Counted from the stretch's first letter, positions 10,864-24,671 are shown. The stretch: DNA of 64,000 nt from Plecoglossus altivelis (GCA_036571765.1 BROE01000022.1:9971150-10035149); one strand, 5' to 3'. Translations and numbers: made by a program. Notes: a model not told the origin generated them from the sequence alone.

Positions 10864-13426
10864 GTAAGTACTGCAGACATCTGACAGCGCTGCACTGTCA
10901 GCACCACTGCCGGCCGTTTGAGCTGACGGCTGGGACCTTGGCCGGAGGCGATTGATAATAATGATATAAGAAATAGATGAATAGACTGATATTGATACAA
11001 ATAATAGTTCAGTTGAAAATGTAGATTGAATGTACGACAATTAAATTGACAGTATAATACAATACAATACATTACTGGATATGTACAATGAAATACAATT
11101 AAAAATGCAATACAGTTCATCAAAGGTGCTTTGTACTTTTGGGATATTGAGACTTTGCCAGATGTACTTTTCCTTGTGATCAATGAAAGCATGGCATAAT
11201 GTTAATCCAGGCAAGTACTTTTTACAAGACATATCTCTGGTTCTGTTAGAGGGATCCCCTGGGCTAGATAACATCAGTATCAATGCGATCTGATCTGAGC
11301 CTGTATTCCAATGCGGGAATAAATCCATAGCCCAGCCACTCCGCTCCTATGAGACTATTAGCGCGCAAGTGCCTTTTTAAAGGAAAGCGCTTTAAGAAGG
11401 CTGTGTAATAATGAGTTTGAACTGTGTTCGTATCCACCTTGGCCCTGGGCCCTGTGAGCTTGTTAGGCAGCCCTGCCAGGGTGCGTCTGAGGAGGTGAAG
11501 GTACCGTGGGCCTGCTCTCATCCCTCTCCAGCCCACCGGTTCAGAGGAACCCAGGGAAACGAAAGATAACTGGCTGGAAAGCACAGGGTTTCTCAGCCAG
11601 CTCTGGCCACGATGACCATTAGGAGAAGGGAGATCTGTTTTTACAATGATTGGATCTTAGACCAGCTCTCTCGTAAAGAACTTTATATGTGCCGTTATGC
11701 CAAGGTTGAGGACACGGCTTTAGGTTGGTCTCGGACTCATTTTGGATCTTTTTTTCCTGGTTGCGACTAGGAGTGCAGCTTCAGGGGCAGTTCCTCCCAG
11801 CTCCTTCCTGCTAGGACACTCTGTCTTCGTCATGGTTCTGCACCCTGAGCTGTACCAGTTACTCAGCAAAACACTGTCCAAACACCGAACGGACATATTT
11901 GTTTCCAGCAAGCTTTACATTTGGCTCCCAACGCAGTCCTTTGAGGAACGTGAAATTGGCCTTTTATTTATGTAATCCCTCATCAAACCGGGATTATATT
12001 TGTCTAATAAATCTTGCACCACTCGCCCTGTTAAAGTCCAGATGGTGAATAATGGCAGTCTTAATTGCATATGACTGTGGCTTGTTTCTGTTTTTAGAAC
12101 AAAATTAGGGGGAAGCCCCGCAAACGTATGTGGTTGTGTGTGTGTGTGTGTGTTTTCATGATCATATACAGTATGTGCGTGCTTTTCAGAGGGACCACTT
12201 CCAGCAAATAGGCGTGATTGGAAGCAACTCTTGGGTAAATGGTTTTTTGGGGGGGGGTTTACATAGGCAGTATCTTGCACGCACACACACACACAGTTCA
12301 CACACACACACACACACACACATCCTGCCTCTGCCGCAGGGTGATTTATTAACCTGGTCCTGTTAATTCTTAATAATCCAGAGACGTTCACACCTCATTT
12401 ACCCTGCTGCAGCTTTTGGCTACAGTACACCAGAGTACGAGAGCTTCAAACACGCACACACGGCGACACACACACACCCCCACGCAAACACACCCGCTCC
12501 GTGAGAAAACAGGATTCAGCGGGGAGGATGAGAAGAAGAGAAGATGACGGAGGGAGGATACAGGAGTCTGTTTCACCGTCACCCACTATAAAGGCTGTCT
12601 GTTAGGACAAATGGAGTGATACATCAAGGGGGTTTTTTTGTAGGGGGGGATGTTAACCAGTGTCTAAGAGGGTTTGGCTCAGAAGAGTTCCTAATGGGAG
12701 GAGGAAGTGGTCCTGAGGAGGGCCCGCTCTGTCAGTCAGCCCCAGACTCAGAGGCACTCATAAGTTCCAGAACTTTTCAGGCCCCTGCTCTACATCCAGC
12801 CAGTTGGGAGGCAGACAGCTTTATTAATTAAAGTTTATTTTTCCAACTAGGGCAATAAATGTGTTTCGTTTTTTTACGACACAATTCCATCACCCTCCAC
12901 CTCTGTCGGCTCTGGAAATGAGACGAACATCTCCAGATGTAGACCATCACTGTGATCCATTTACAATGTGTGACATGGAGAGAGACAGAGGAGAGATGGA
13001 GAGAGACAGGGAGGATGGATGGGTGGGAGAGGGAGGAAGGGTGAGAGAGAGAGAAGGGAGAAAGGGGAGAGAAGGGGGGAAGTGAAACAAGAGAAGGTGA
13101 AGAGAAAAGAGGGAGTTGGGACAGAGGAAAAGACAACCATCTGTGACACAAACATGTCGTGACACCATAGCTGTTCATTTGACTTGGGCTGATTTAAAGA
13201 GATTTTCCCTGCCCCCTCCCCACCAACTCCTCCCAGCTATAAAGACCTGCTCTCTGAATCAGGTACAGATGATAACAGAGATTTACAGCTGGCTCTGCAG
13301 TTGAAATAAAGATGTCAGACACTGACAGGTGACCTGCTGGGACCTTAAACTCTGCTTGTTTCATCCTGCTAGTTTCTGTATGTGTGTGTGTGTGTGCGTG
13401 TGTGTGAGTGTGCGTGTGTGTGTGTG

Positions 13427-13475
<49 letters not shown>

Positions 13476-13816
13476 CTGTGTGCGTTATAAGACGGAGAGA
13501 GACCAAAGGGCTATTCGTCGTTTGGTTTGAGCTTAGATCTTTCTGCGTATTCTATAAGTCATTGGTAAGACATTTGACCCCCTTCAAATCACCGGTGTCA
13601 TGCTGAAATTCCTCCCTCCGTTGACCCTGCAAGGGTTTCAACTGTTTATATTTATAAATAAACACCCTTTTTCCCCGTGTCCCCAATTTTCTCAAAGGTC
13701 ATTTGATTTGGGCAGATTTACCACGCATTAACATTTTGAATGCAGCCGTATTAAATGTTATCAAGGTGGATAGAGGGCATTTCAGCTGCAGAAGTCAACC
13801 TTGTGTCTCTTCCCAG
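10864..13816 (+). other. epha3: intron 11 of epha3 (3.0 kb)
   Basis: GTAAGT to TTCCCAG. It contains an AT-rich stretch (10950-11130), (GT)n near 12131-12152, (CA)n with a preceding G10 run (12251-12322), GA-rich sequence (12970-13110) and a long (GT)n (13379-13486). No exon was found. Confidence 0.8.
13379..13486 (+). repeat. (GT)n microsatellite
   Basis: About 105 bp of TG dinucleotides with CG, GA and CTG interruptions, in intron 11. Confidence 0.93.
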
Positions 13817-13878
13817 GCAAACCAGTGATGATTGTGACCGAGTACATGGAAAATGGATCTTTGGACAGCTTTCTCAGA
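13817..13878 (+). CDS. epha3: epha3 exon 12: kinase hinge and gatekeeper
   Basis: 62 bp between TTCCCAG and GTAAGT, residues 692-712. It codes SKPVMIVTEYMENGSLDSFLR. Thr699 is the gatekeeper, EYMENG is the hinge, and SLDSFLR begins alphaD. This is nearly invariant among EphA receptors, and 62 bp is the usual exon size. Confidence 0.97.
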
Positions 13879-13923
13879 GTAAGTACAGCATAATGCATGC
13901 CGTACTTGTTCTGTATCAAACAC

Positions 13924-14016
<93 letters not shown>

Positions 14017-15947
14017 AGTCATATCTCACTCAAATCCAACACCATCACACTATACCCCTGAACCTCTCATGTCCTCAGCATAGAGGACAGATGCCAGATG
14101 GCAAATTGTGGAGAGAGTTAGAGCGAGAGAGAGCGAGATAGAGTGTCAGAGAGCGAGATAGAGAGAGCAGGGAGTAGGCAGGGGGGGAGTGTGAAAAACT
14201 GCGCATAAAGACAGTAGCAGGCCCCTAAAGATGTCCATGGGTCACGGTGACCTTGCACCAGAACCACAAGCTAGCACCACACTCCCCCAGGCACTCCCCA
14301 GGATCGAGGCTCTTCTGCTGGGCACGGATCACAGACAGAGAACCCCTCCCGAGGTCCTGGAGCTGGTTGACACAGCGAGCAGAACTGCAGGCGAAGATAC
14401 TCACCCTCTCGCCCCATCAACGAGCGTGTGCCGTTGTAGTGTGCCACATATAAAGATACATAATATATGTATAAGATAAAAAGCTTAAGTATCCAACGCA
14501 AGCCTTAATGCTGTGTCATCCCACTGACTTTTAATCTGGGTTGAGTTAGCGTCAGAACTTCTTCGGCTCCCGGCCAGATTCCCCCGAACCACCTCTGCTA
14601 CGAAGGAGCCCCCCTTGCCCCACCCCTGTCTCTCGCTCTAACCAGAGGCCGTCTGGCTCGCTGAAACGCTGCAAAGCGAAAGATCCGACCCCAAACGCTA
14701 AATCAACATGAGAGAAGCATTAAATCAACATGGCTGCACACGAGAGAAGGGCGCGCTGAGCCTGTTTTAGCAGGTTTCCACGCGCGTCTGCACAACATCC
14801 TCTCCGATATGAAAGGGAGGAGTTGCCATGTTCGCTGGTTATTTCCTGCAAGGTCTCGTGGCCTGGCCTTCATCTGAGAAGACTGTGACACACACACACA
14901 CACACAGACACACACACACACACATAAAGACACATACCCACACAGACTGCTGATTCGTCATACCTCATGTCATACACTATATTATTACAGTGGAGGCTTT
15001 GAACAGACTTAGCCACAACCAGGTGGTCTGGACACTATTCTCAACTCAATTAAGTTAACATAGTGCAGCAGCCAGTGTCTTGGTGCTATATATATACTTA
15101 CGGACTAAAGTATGAGTAGTGTGAGTGCACGCCACACACACATACACACAGAGAGACAAACATGCACACATACACACAGAAATATAATCATACTGTACAC
15201 CGACATACGCTCACCCAAACATATACCAAAGCATTCATTTCCCCGCTACAGTTTCACTCCTTTCGCCTCATTTTCTTCCCTTTTCCGTGCTTCTCTCGTC
15301 CTTTCTTCTTCTGTCCCTCCCGATGCGCCCTTCTCTGGGGTGATCCTCCTCCTGTCCTGTTGAACATCAGGACATCACAAACGACAGGAACATTCACACA
15401 TGTGCCAGAGTAAACACTGCGTGTACGTGTGTACGTGTGTGCGTGTGCGTGTGTGTACGTGTGTGTGTGTGTGTGTACGCCTGAAATCTGTTTTCTATTC
15501 ATGTGGTGTTTAAATTTCTGCTTGTCAGTTTCCCTGTCGCATCTCACCGGTTCAGACTAGATGCAGACAGGCTCATCTAATCCACATGTGATCTTAAAGA
15601 TAATCACCTTATAAACAGCTTTCCACAGCCATGGAAACCATTCATATGGATGGAGATGCTCACCATGAGGCGATGCCTTTAGATGCCTTTTTAGGGCTGG
15701 AACAGCCTCATTTCACAGATCACATGGACCCAGAGCAGTTGATGTTAGAGGTGGAAGTAAAGGTTAATCAGATCTGCTGTGGATGTTAATACTGGAATGT
15801 TCCAATGTGTACTCAAAACCTAGAAAGGTCAGCTCACCCTTTATGAGCTACTTTACGACATTCTGCCGGTCTTCCCCAACGGTCTCACTCTCTCTCTCTC
15901 TGTCTCTCTCTCTTTCTTTCTCTTTTATTCGTCTCTCTTTCCATCAG
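13879..15947 (+). other. epha3: intron 12 of epha3 (2.1 kb)
   Basis: It begins with a compound (CT)n(CA)n microsatellite (13926-14014), with GA-rich sequence after it. CA runs lie at 14889-14933 and 15130-15180, and a (TG)n block at 15418-15478. It ends in a CT-rich tract and CCATCAG. No exon was recognised. Confidence 0.8.
13926..14014 (+). repeat. compound (CT)n(CA)n microsatellite
   Basis: About 20 CT units followed directly by about 24 CA units, starting 48 bp after exon 12. Confidence 0.95.
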
Positions 15948-16157
15948 AAACACGATGCCCAGTTTACGGGCATCCAGCTGGTGGGCATGCTGCGTGGCAT
16001 TGCCTCAGGCATGAAGTATCTGTCAGACATGGGCTACGTTCACCGAGACCTGGCAGCACGGAACATCCTGGTCAACAGCAACCTGGTGTGTAAGGTGTCT
16101 GACTTCGGCCTGTCCAGAGTCCTGGAGGACGACCCGGAGGCTGCGTACACCACACGG
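15948..16157 (+). CDS. epha3: epha3 exon 13: catalytic and activation loops
   Basis: 210 bp between TCCATCAG and GTACGG, residues 713-782. It contains alphaE (QLVGMLRGIASGMKYLSDMG), the catalytic loop YVHRDLAARN with Asp746, the magnesium-binding DFG (Asp764) and the activation loop with Tyr779 in EAAYTTR. All catalytic residues are intact. The size matches the usual 210-bp Eph exon. The frame continues into the intron past the donor without Eph similarity. Confidence 0.97.
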
Positions 16158-17946
<1,789 letters not shown>

Positions 17947-18096
17947 GGAGGTAAGATCCCCATCAGGTGGACGGCTCCTGAAGCCATCGCCTACAGGAAG
18001 TTCACCTCCGCAAGCGACGCCTGGAGCTATGGCATTGTTCTCTGGGAAGTGATGTCATATGGGGAGCGGCCTTACTGGGAGATGTCCAATCAGGAT
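17947..18096 (+). CDS. epha3: epha3 exon 14: kinase C-lobe (APE motif, alphaF)
   Basis: 150 bp between CTCCAG and GTGAGT, residues 783-832. It codes GGKIPIRWTAPEAIAYRKFTS, then ASDAWSYGIVLWEVMSYGERPYWEMSNQD. It contains the P+1 loop and APE motif and the alphaF helix. The normally invariant D-V-W-S-Y-G reads D-A-W-S-Y-G here: Val807 is Ala, from a GCC codon at 18019-18021. Everything else is as in other EphA receptors, and the exon size is the usual one. Confidence 0.97.
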
Positions 18097-18512
18097 GTGA
18101 GTACACCGTTCCTGCCAAGGAGGTTTAATGAACTTCCTGCTGGGAGAGGAAGTGAGGCGGAGAGCGGCCAGGTGGTGGATGGAGTTGGTAACCGGAGGCC
18201 TGATGGTCTAATTCTGAAATATAACTGGGCCGTCGAAGGGGCCTGATGACAAAGAGAGAGACAAAGAAATAGGGAGAGAGAGACAGATAAAGAGATAAAT
18301 AGTCTGCCTGTTCTGAGAGTTGTGGCCCAGCCAGCACTGTCGAACGCTGCAGTCAGTCTCTCATTGAGAGACTGCTCCATCTTCAGTATGAAAGCTCAAG
18401 CATTGTAGCACTGAGCACCAAGTGACTGCGGAATTCATGCCGGGATCAGATGAGTCATTCCTAACCACAGCTCCTGATCCGCTGCCTATTGTAATCCTCC
18501 CCAACCCCTCAG
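18097..18512 (+). other. epha3: intron 14 of epha3 (416 bp)
   Basis: GTGAGT to CCCCTCAG, with a short GA-rich part (18250-18300). Nothing else was seen. Confidence 0.88.
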
Positions 18513-18706
18513 GTGATCAAAGCGGTGGATGAGGGCTACCGGCTGCCCCCCCCTATGGACTGCCCCGCTGCTCTTTACCAGCTGATGCTGGACTGCTGGC
18601 AGAAGGAGAGGAACAACCGGCCCAAGTTCGAGCAGATCGTCAGCATCCTGGATAAGCTCATCCGCAACCCAGGCAGCCTCAAGATCACGGCCAACACCAC
18701 ATCCAG
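18513..18706 (+). CDS. epha3: epha3 exon 15: end of kinase domain and linker
   Basis: 194 bp between CCCCTCAG and GTACCA, residues 833-896 plus two bases. It codes VIKAVDEGYRLPPPMDCPAA, then LYQLMLDCWQKERNNRPKFEQIVSILDKLIRNPGSLK, the alphaG to alphaI helices including the conserved CW..(R)P motif of tyrosine kinases, and then the linker ITANTTS to the SAM domain. The linker is the most variable part, as expected. Size and phase are the usual ones. Confidence 0.97.
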
Positions 18707-21700
18707 GTACCATGCAGATCCACCGCAGACCTCTGGAGCTCTTTAGGCTCCATCCTGTCCCCTGTCCCCTGGTCAAACGTCAGCTCTGTGAGCCTGATGA
18801 TCCTTGGCTTAGCTTAGATGAGAACTGACTCCTGGACGCGGCTGGCGATGGGGTAATGTCACTATTCCTCGCCCCCCTCCCTCCTCTCTTCACCTCTGCC
18901 CTCTCTCTTAACTCAGTCCCCCCTTTCTCCCCCTTCTGTCCTTCTCTCCCACGCACCTGGCCACCGTGGACACCTGGCTCAGAGCGGCCGGACGCACCTG
19001 CTCTCCACACGCCTCCCGCTGCATTATGGGTTGGGACGGGTCAGAGCCCCTCCTGCTCATCTGAGGCCAGCATGCGCTGGGACAAGCGAGGGGAAAGGAA
19101 AAGCTCTTCCCCAGCCAAGAGCTTGTTTCTCTCTCCCTCGCCTTCCCCCCCCCCTTTTTCTTTTAAAAGTCCTTGTCACGCCCTCCTTTGGAAGCTCTGA
19201 CTGTGGCTGAGGAGAACAGACCTACAGAGGAAGGGAGGGGATGTGGACCTGTCAGTGTAGTTGGAGTCCAGACTGGGTCCCGCCTCCTGGTTCACCCGGT
19301 TCTGTTTGTTTTCAGACCAGTGGGGTAGTGAAAAGGGCCACGCAGAGCCGTTCCAAACACTCGCTTCCTGTTTCCTGCGAGGACAGGATGTTATGCTTGC
19401 TCTACAGCTGAGGATATGTCAAGCTCCCCACCTCATACATTCTACTGCCAACCTCCAATAACTTCTCCCACATTGCCCTCCTCTCTTATCGCTGGGAAAA
19501 AAAAACCCAGACAGTATAATTAGCATCAGTGTTAGTGGGCGAATTCTCCCTGGTGTCTCACCTACACACTCTTCCCTCCTGGCTTTCTCTCTTCCAGTCC
19601 TCACATGGTCTCTTACACCCTTCCTCCGTCTCTCCGCTCTGTTTTCCTCCTTTGTTTGGGCCACCCTGCAGTCCCATGGGGCTTCTGACCTAGCTGTAGC
19701 CCGCGTCGAGTCACCCTGGCTGGGCAGAGAGGGGGACAGGGAGGGGAACGGGGAGGGGGATGGGAGGCAGGCGCTGGGCCTGGAGCAGACGGCGAGGGTA
19801 TTATGGGATGTCAGAGCTCATAACGTTGACTAATGATTTCTTAAGAAAGTGAAAATGGGTCCCCAGGAGTTTGCATGTAATTTTCCTGATTGGCTTTTAA
19901 CACTGGGCGAGTGCGGGCCGAGAGCGGGGCTGAGGTGATTTATGGGAGCTTGTGTGTATGCGTGTGGGTTTGTCAGGGTGTTAGGGGCCAGTGCACAGCA
20001 GGAGCAGCTGCACTCAGCTCCACACACCTCATCTGTCTCAAAGCCACCCTCGCTAATGGAGCCCCCATCCCCCACAGGCCCCGACAAGCCTGGGGCCGTA
20101 GTACACTGTCTGGGGGCCCAGGAGGAATCGTTTCTGGGTTGGAGTCTGTTGTCTGTTGGAGCACAGGTCTTTTGGGTCACCAGGTCAATGTTGGTCCCGA
20201 AAGACTAATTGGCGGCTAAGAGTGGAAATGTCTTTAGGTGATGCCTCTCTCCGTGAGTAGACATGTTAAGGTAGTGCTTGGCTGTGTTGGCATCGGTCAG
20301 GACAAGGAGGACAAGGAGGAAGGGGTTGTTAGGGAAAAGAGGTGGTCGGGGGAGGGAGAAAGAGGAGGAGAGAGAGTTGGTGGGATGAGCTCAAGGTTTA
20401 AGGGGCCCGAAGGTCGAGGATGGATGGAGAGGTGGAGAGCGGAGGCCAGATCCAGAGATGGAGAGCGGAGCGAGTCACCCCGGTCCCCTTCACAGCGAGA
20501 GGTGCATTCCTACTCTCCTCAGAGCAGCCCAGATGTCCCCCCCTCTCCTCTCCTTGCCTCCTCCTTCATCTTCTACCCTTCTCCCCCGCTCCCCAGAGAG
20601 TCCTAAAACATGATACTACACAGCAATGGTGAGTCAGGGGTCACTTTGAAAATGGAAAAGAAGAGCTGGAGATAGTTAGAGGAGAGAGAGGAAGTAAAGA
20701 CAGAGACCGTGGGTTCTCTTATCTCCTCTTTTGTATATATGTTGGTTGTTCTCTTATATCCAGCTCTGTGCTGTCGGAATCTTGTGCTGTCTGTGAAATG
20801 CGAGGCATACACAAGGGCTCAGGAAATCCAGTCCGCTGTCAAAAAAAAGCACGCTCTTTCCATAACTCCTTTTCTCTCATCACACGCTCTCCTTCCCCGC
20901 TCCCTCCTTCTTCCCTTGCTCCCCGCCTCGTGCTTGTCCGTCTTTCGGACCAGACTTCCACAGGAAAAACAAACAAACAGCAAATCAAATCAACAGCATC
21001 AGAGAGATGGAGTTCGTGAGAGTGGTGGATGTGCTGTGTGTGTGTGTGTCCGCGTGTGTGTGTGTGTGTGTGTGTGCATGCCTGTGTGTGTTTGTGGGGG
21101 GGGGCAGGAAGACAAGGTCATCCACAGTTTACCTCTCTTCAGGAAGGGTTTGGAGATGTTTCCAGATCAATAGTTCTGGTGCTTAGCAGAATACAGCAGT
21201 CTGCTGTGTGTACTGTAGTCAAGGGGCCTGCTGTCTCCACTATCTCTCTGAAGCTCTGACAGCCCATAGGGCATTCAAACAAACAGGACTGTTCCCTTCC
21301 TCTTTTTTTCTCTCTCTTGTCCTCCATTCCCCCCCATCAATCCTCCATGTACTTTTCCCTCCTTACTCTTTATTTTCCCCTTCACTCAAATGCCCCCCCT
21401 CCCCTCCCCCTCTAACATTCATCCCTCTTGCCTGCTTCCACCCTCCCTTCTCTCGGTTCCGGCAGCCTCTGTCTCCCTCCTCCCCACCTTCCCTCTCTCC
21501 TCGCACAAACAAGGGTCTCTCTGGGGGGTCCCGGGGCCCTGAGCGTGCCCCAGCTCTCTGACACGCCTCTGATCCTCTGGAACAAGACTCAATCACATCT
21601 ACAACAACACACAAGTACATTCACACATGCGCAGCCTCAACTGCTCTCTCTTTCTCCCTCTGTCTCTCACTCTCGCTCCCTTTCTCTCTGGCTCGCTCTT

Positions 21701-23317
21701 TGCCTGTCTTCCTCTTTTCTGTTGGGTCACTCAGATGTAGAGTCACCTGCTAAATGTCATTCCCTAGTGTCCCTCAGTCAACCTTAAATTCCAAGAGACA
21801 TCCCCCCTACACACACACACACACACACACACCACACATCTCTACAAAGCTCCTAGCCCAGTCGCCTGCCTGGGGCTGGACTTCCTTGTATTATAATGAC
21901 TTTATTTACTCAACTATAAATAGAGGGTGATCTGGGAGTACTGATCTGGTTTCCTGCCCTTGCTCTGAACTGAGTTCTGCTGGGCTCTGGTTGGTTCTGC
22001 GTTCCCAGGAGCAGGCAGAGCAGAAGTGGCTCGCTGCATCCTGAGAACCAGGGATACCTAACCTGGCCTCTCTGAGCTCACATACTAGAGGGGGGAGCCC
22101 CAGAATATCCTGAGCGTGTTGGTCCACCTTCCATCGCCAAGACCTCCTCAGTACCCCTTCTCCTCAGGCTGAAATATTCTGGACAGCATCCTGACACTCT
22201 GAAACCTGTCCTTCTATTTTCTCACATTTTCTTGGAATTGTCCAATCTCATTTCGGCTTACTCATTTTTCGAATATTTTCGTAGTAGGGAATACTAATAA
22301 AATGATATGAATATTTCTGCTTAATGTTGTTGTCAAAGGCAGACGCTGAATGTCAGTTCTTTCCAGAATGTACAGCCAACCACAGAACAGGGAGGTTTGA
22401 ATGTGGTTTTAGAATATAGAAAATCTATAGTAAAGCACCTGAGAAAGGCTGATAGCCTTCCCTGCCTCTATCACAGCAAACCTCACCTGAGTTCATTGAA
22501 CTTAGCTTTGCACTGCTCAGGTGATATTTAGACCAAAGACTAAAATGCACAGACAGCCCTCTAAAGAGAGGATCATCTCCAAGTCCTATATATTTCTTGT
22601 AAATCTACGTCAACAAGCTTTCTTCTGAACCTTATGAATTGAGGTTGTCTTAGTGTCTGCATAGTATTGTTTTTTTCTTCACACAACCATCTTTTGCTCC
22701 TTCGGGCTCTCGATTGGTCATTATGCAGTTATTCCACCGAGGGGGTGGAGACGGTCTCACTTGCGGATTAATCGCAAGAGCAACGTACCGTATCATAAAA
22801 ATTCAGCGAGCGACAATAGCTCGAAGCTTACACGCCAGCAGCAGCGTTAGCTGGTAACCTGGAGCTCTTACCGTTCGGTGTTTGGGTCTAAATCGGTTCT
22901 TCAGAAACTACACAGAGAGCGCGTTGGGAAATGATTTGAAATGTGTGCATGATTAAACGGAAACCTGCGCTGGTGGGGAAAACGTGCAATAACAGCGGAA
23001 CGCGCTGAGCCTGCAGGTAGACTCGCCTCTTAAGGTGGTTCCTCCTAGAGACGTCAGTGCGCGTGTCTCCTCACACTTGCGTGTCTGGGCGATGCATTGA
23101 ATACGGGTGACGGAGGGTGTTTTCAGCCATTCCGCGTTGCGCAAATTGCGTTCCCCTTTCTGTCATGACGCAAACTGCAGATTTTAGCTTTGAGAGGACA
23201 CGGCTCCGAGAGCAAGACTGTGGGGATGGTGTGTTTTGGCATGTCATCGGGTATTAAGTCAAGCCTTTTTTCACCTTCCACTTGTTCATTCTTCTCTCCT
23301 TCCCTCCCTTCCTTCAG
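18707..23317 (+). other. epha3: intron 15 of epha3 (4.6 kb)
   Basis: The first 3.2 kb are GC-moderate with pyrimidine-rich patches (18860-18950, 21300-21500, 21630-21710), (GT)n at 21033-21080 and (CA)n at 21811-21831. About 22200-22690 is AT-rich without repeats. About 22690-23220 is a CpG-rich block described separately. The intron ends CTTCCCTCCCTTCCTTCAG. No Eph exon was found inside. Confidence 0.8.
22690..23220 (+). promoter_or_regulatory. CpG-rich promoter-like block inside intron 15
   Basis: A hand count gives roughly 39 CpG in about 530 bp at about 50% GC, which is about the number expected by chance, where vertebrate introns are normally strongly depleted. Promoter-type motifs appear in order: inverted CCAAT box (ATTGG, 22713-22717), GC-rich GGGGGTGGAG (22741-22750), TATA-like CATAAAAATT (22794-22803), AGACGTCAG (CRE-like, about 23049-23057) and a perfect C/EBP palindrome TTGCGCAA (23137-23144). 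A possible donor CAG/GTAGAC lies at 23016/23017. Whether it is an active promoter is inference. It could also be an enhancer or an unmethylated orphan CpG island. Confidence 0.4.
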
Positions 23318-23473
23318 GCCTGTTAATCTCCTCCTGGACAGGAGCAGTGTAGAGGTGACGTCCCTGGACACCATGGGTGACTGGCTGGACAGCATGAGGA
23401 CACTGCCCTGTAAGGAGGCCTTCTCTGGGGTCAGCTACAGCTCCTGCGACACCCTGGCCAAGACCTCAGCAGA
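23318..23473 (+). CDS. epha3: epha3 exon 16: SAM domain, first part
   Basis: 156 bp between CCTTCAG and GTAAGA, residues 897-948 plus two bases. It codes RPVNLLLDRSSVEVTSLDT, then MGDWLDSMRTLPCKEAFSGVSYSSCDTLAKTSA. This is the linker end and the first helices of the SAM domain, a protein-interaction and oligomerisation module at the receptor C-terminus. Tyr937 in SYSSCD is the conserved SAM tyrosine. The pattern NLLLD....GDW...KE.F.GV.YSSCDT.AK matches EPHA3 and no other EphA member that I know. An ATG in a strong context (ACACCATGG) lies at 23373-23375. Confidence 0.96.
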
Positions 23474-24083
23474 GTAAGACACCAGGATCAAATGTCTGAA
23501 GCCTCTCGTAGCTTTTCTACCGTATCATTCGCTCCAAACGAAACATTTGCGAAACATTTCAGAAGCTCCCGTAAACAATTGTTTCGGGGGTTTTTTTGTT
23601 CGTCCACAGGTAATAAGCGAGGCGCACTAACACATGCCACGCATGTATGCGTCACACTTTTTCCACTATGGTCTCTCATTCGGACTTGTAACTCTGAGTA
23701 TGATTGCAGTACGTCATAAACACAGACATCTACACAAGGCGCTAACAACGCATTAAAGGGTTGTGATGTTCGGCTCTCTCCGTTCCTGCTGTCACAGTGC
23801 TGCAGGGCAGTGCGAGTACCTCTCCTAGACCCCCTTGTGTTTACAGGCCCGCCTCCTTTACTGAAGAGGCACCACTGTGGGGCTAAATCTCCCAAACGTG
23901 GCCTGACCAGTTTGACTGTAATCGATAATGGCAGGGCTTTAGCCACGCTCACTGTTACACAACTGAGACCAGAGAAAGGAGGGGGGAAAGGGAGAGGAAA
24001 AAGGGAGGAATGAGAAAAAAAGGAGAAAGAGAGGACACAGTGAGAAACGCCAAGTGAAGAGAGAGCGAGATAGAGCGAGTTAG

Positions 24084-24085
<2 letters not shown>

Positions 24086-24136
<51 letters not shown>
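24086..24136 (+). repeat. (GA)n microsatellite
   Basis: About 22 GA units preceded by GAGCGAGATAGAGCGAG-type imperfect units. Confidence 0.93.
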
Positions 24137-24640
24137 CATCAGGGAGGCCCTGGGTCTTGACAGGATCTATGGCATGATAACAGCTTTAGAGAGGTGGATC
24201 TGCCTGGATCTATGGCCCAGAAGCCTGTGCCAGAGCCAGAGCAGTACGGGCCTGCAATAACAAACCCTCGCTCCGTTGGTGGGCTCGGGGATTCATGGCT
24301 GATCCAGCGGACTGGCAATACTCACAGGGACGCTCTTTCAGTTCGGTCTCGCTCTCGCCATTTTGGTCTCATTTCGTTGTCTTGTGTCATTTTGCCATGA
24401 CTTCATCTTTTCTCTCTTCTTCTCCCTTCTCTCTTTATCGCTGGCCTCCAGCCTTCCCATCCCAACTGTATATCGTTTTTTTTTTCTTCTTCTTTCTCCT
24501 CTCCCGTCTCCGGGCCTCAGTGCTCCCTGCCTCTGCGGGCCTGCTGTTGTACTCCTGGGGGACGTGGTTGACAGAGTAAATAAATGAACAGTGGTAATCA
24601 GTCGGATCAGAGCAGAGGTCTAGTAGCTCTGTTCTGACCC

Positions 24641-24671
24641 TGTTAGGCTGTTTGGTCCAAACAGCCTAACA
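24641..24671. repeat. 31-bp perfect palindrome
   Basis: Arm TGTTAGGCTGTTTGG (24641-24655), single T (24656), arm CCAAACAGCCTAACA (24657-24671). The arms are exact 15-bp reverse complements. It could form a cruciform, or a hairpin in RNA, though the 1-nt loop is too tight without fraying. It lies in intron 16. Confidence 0.95.
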
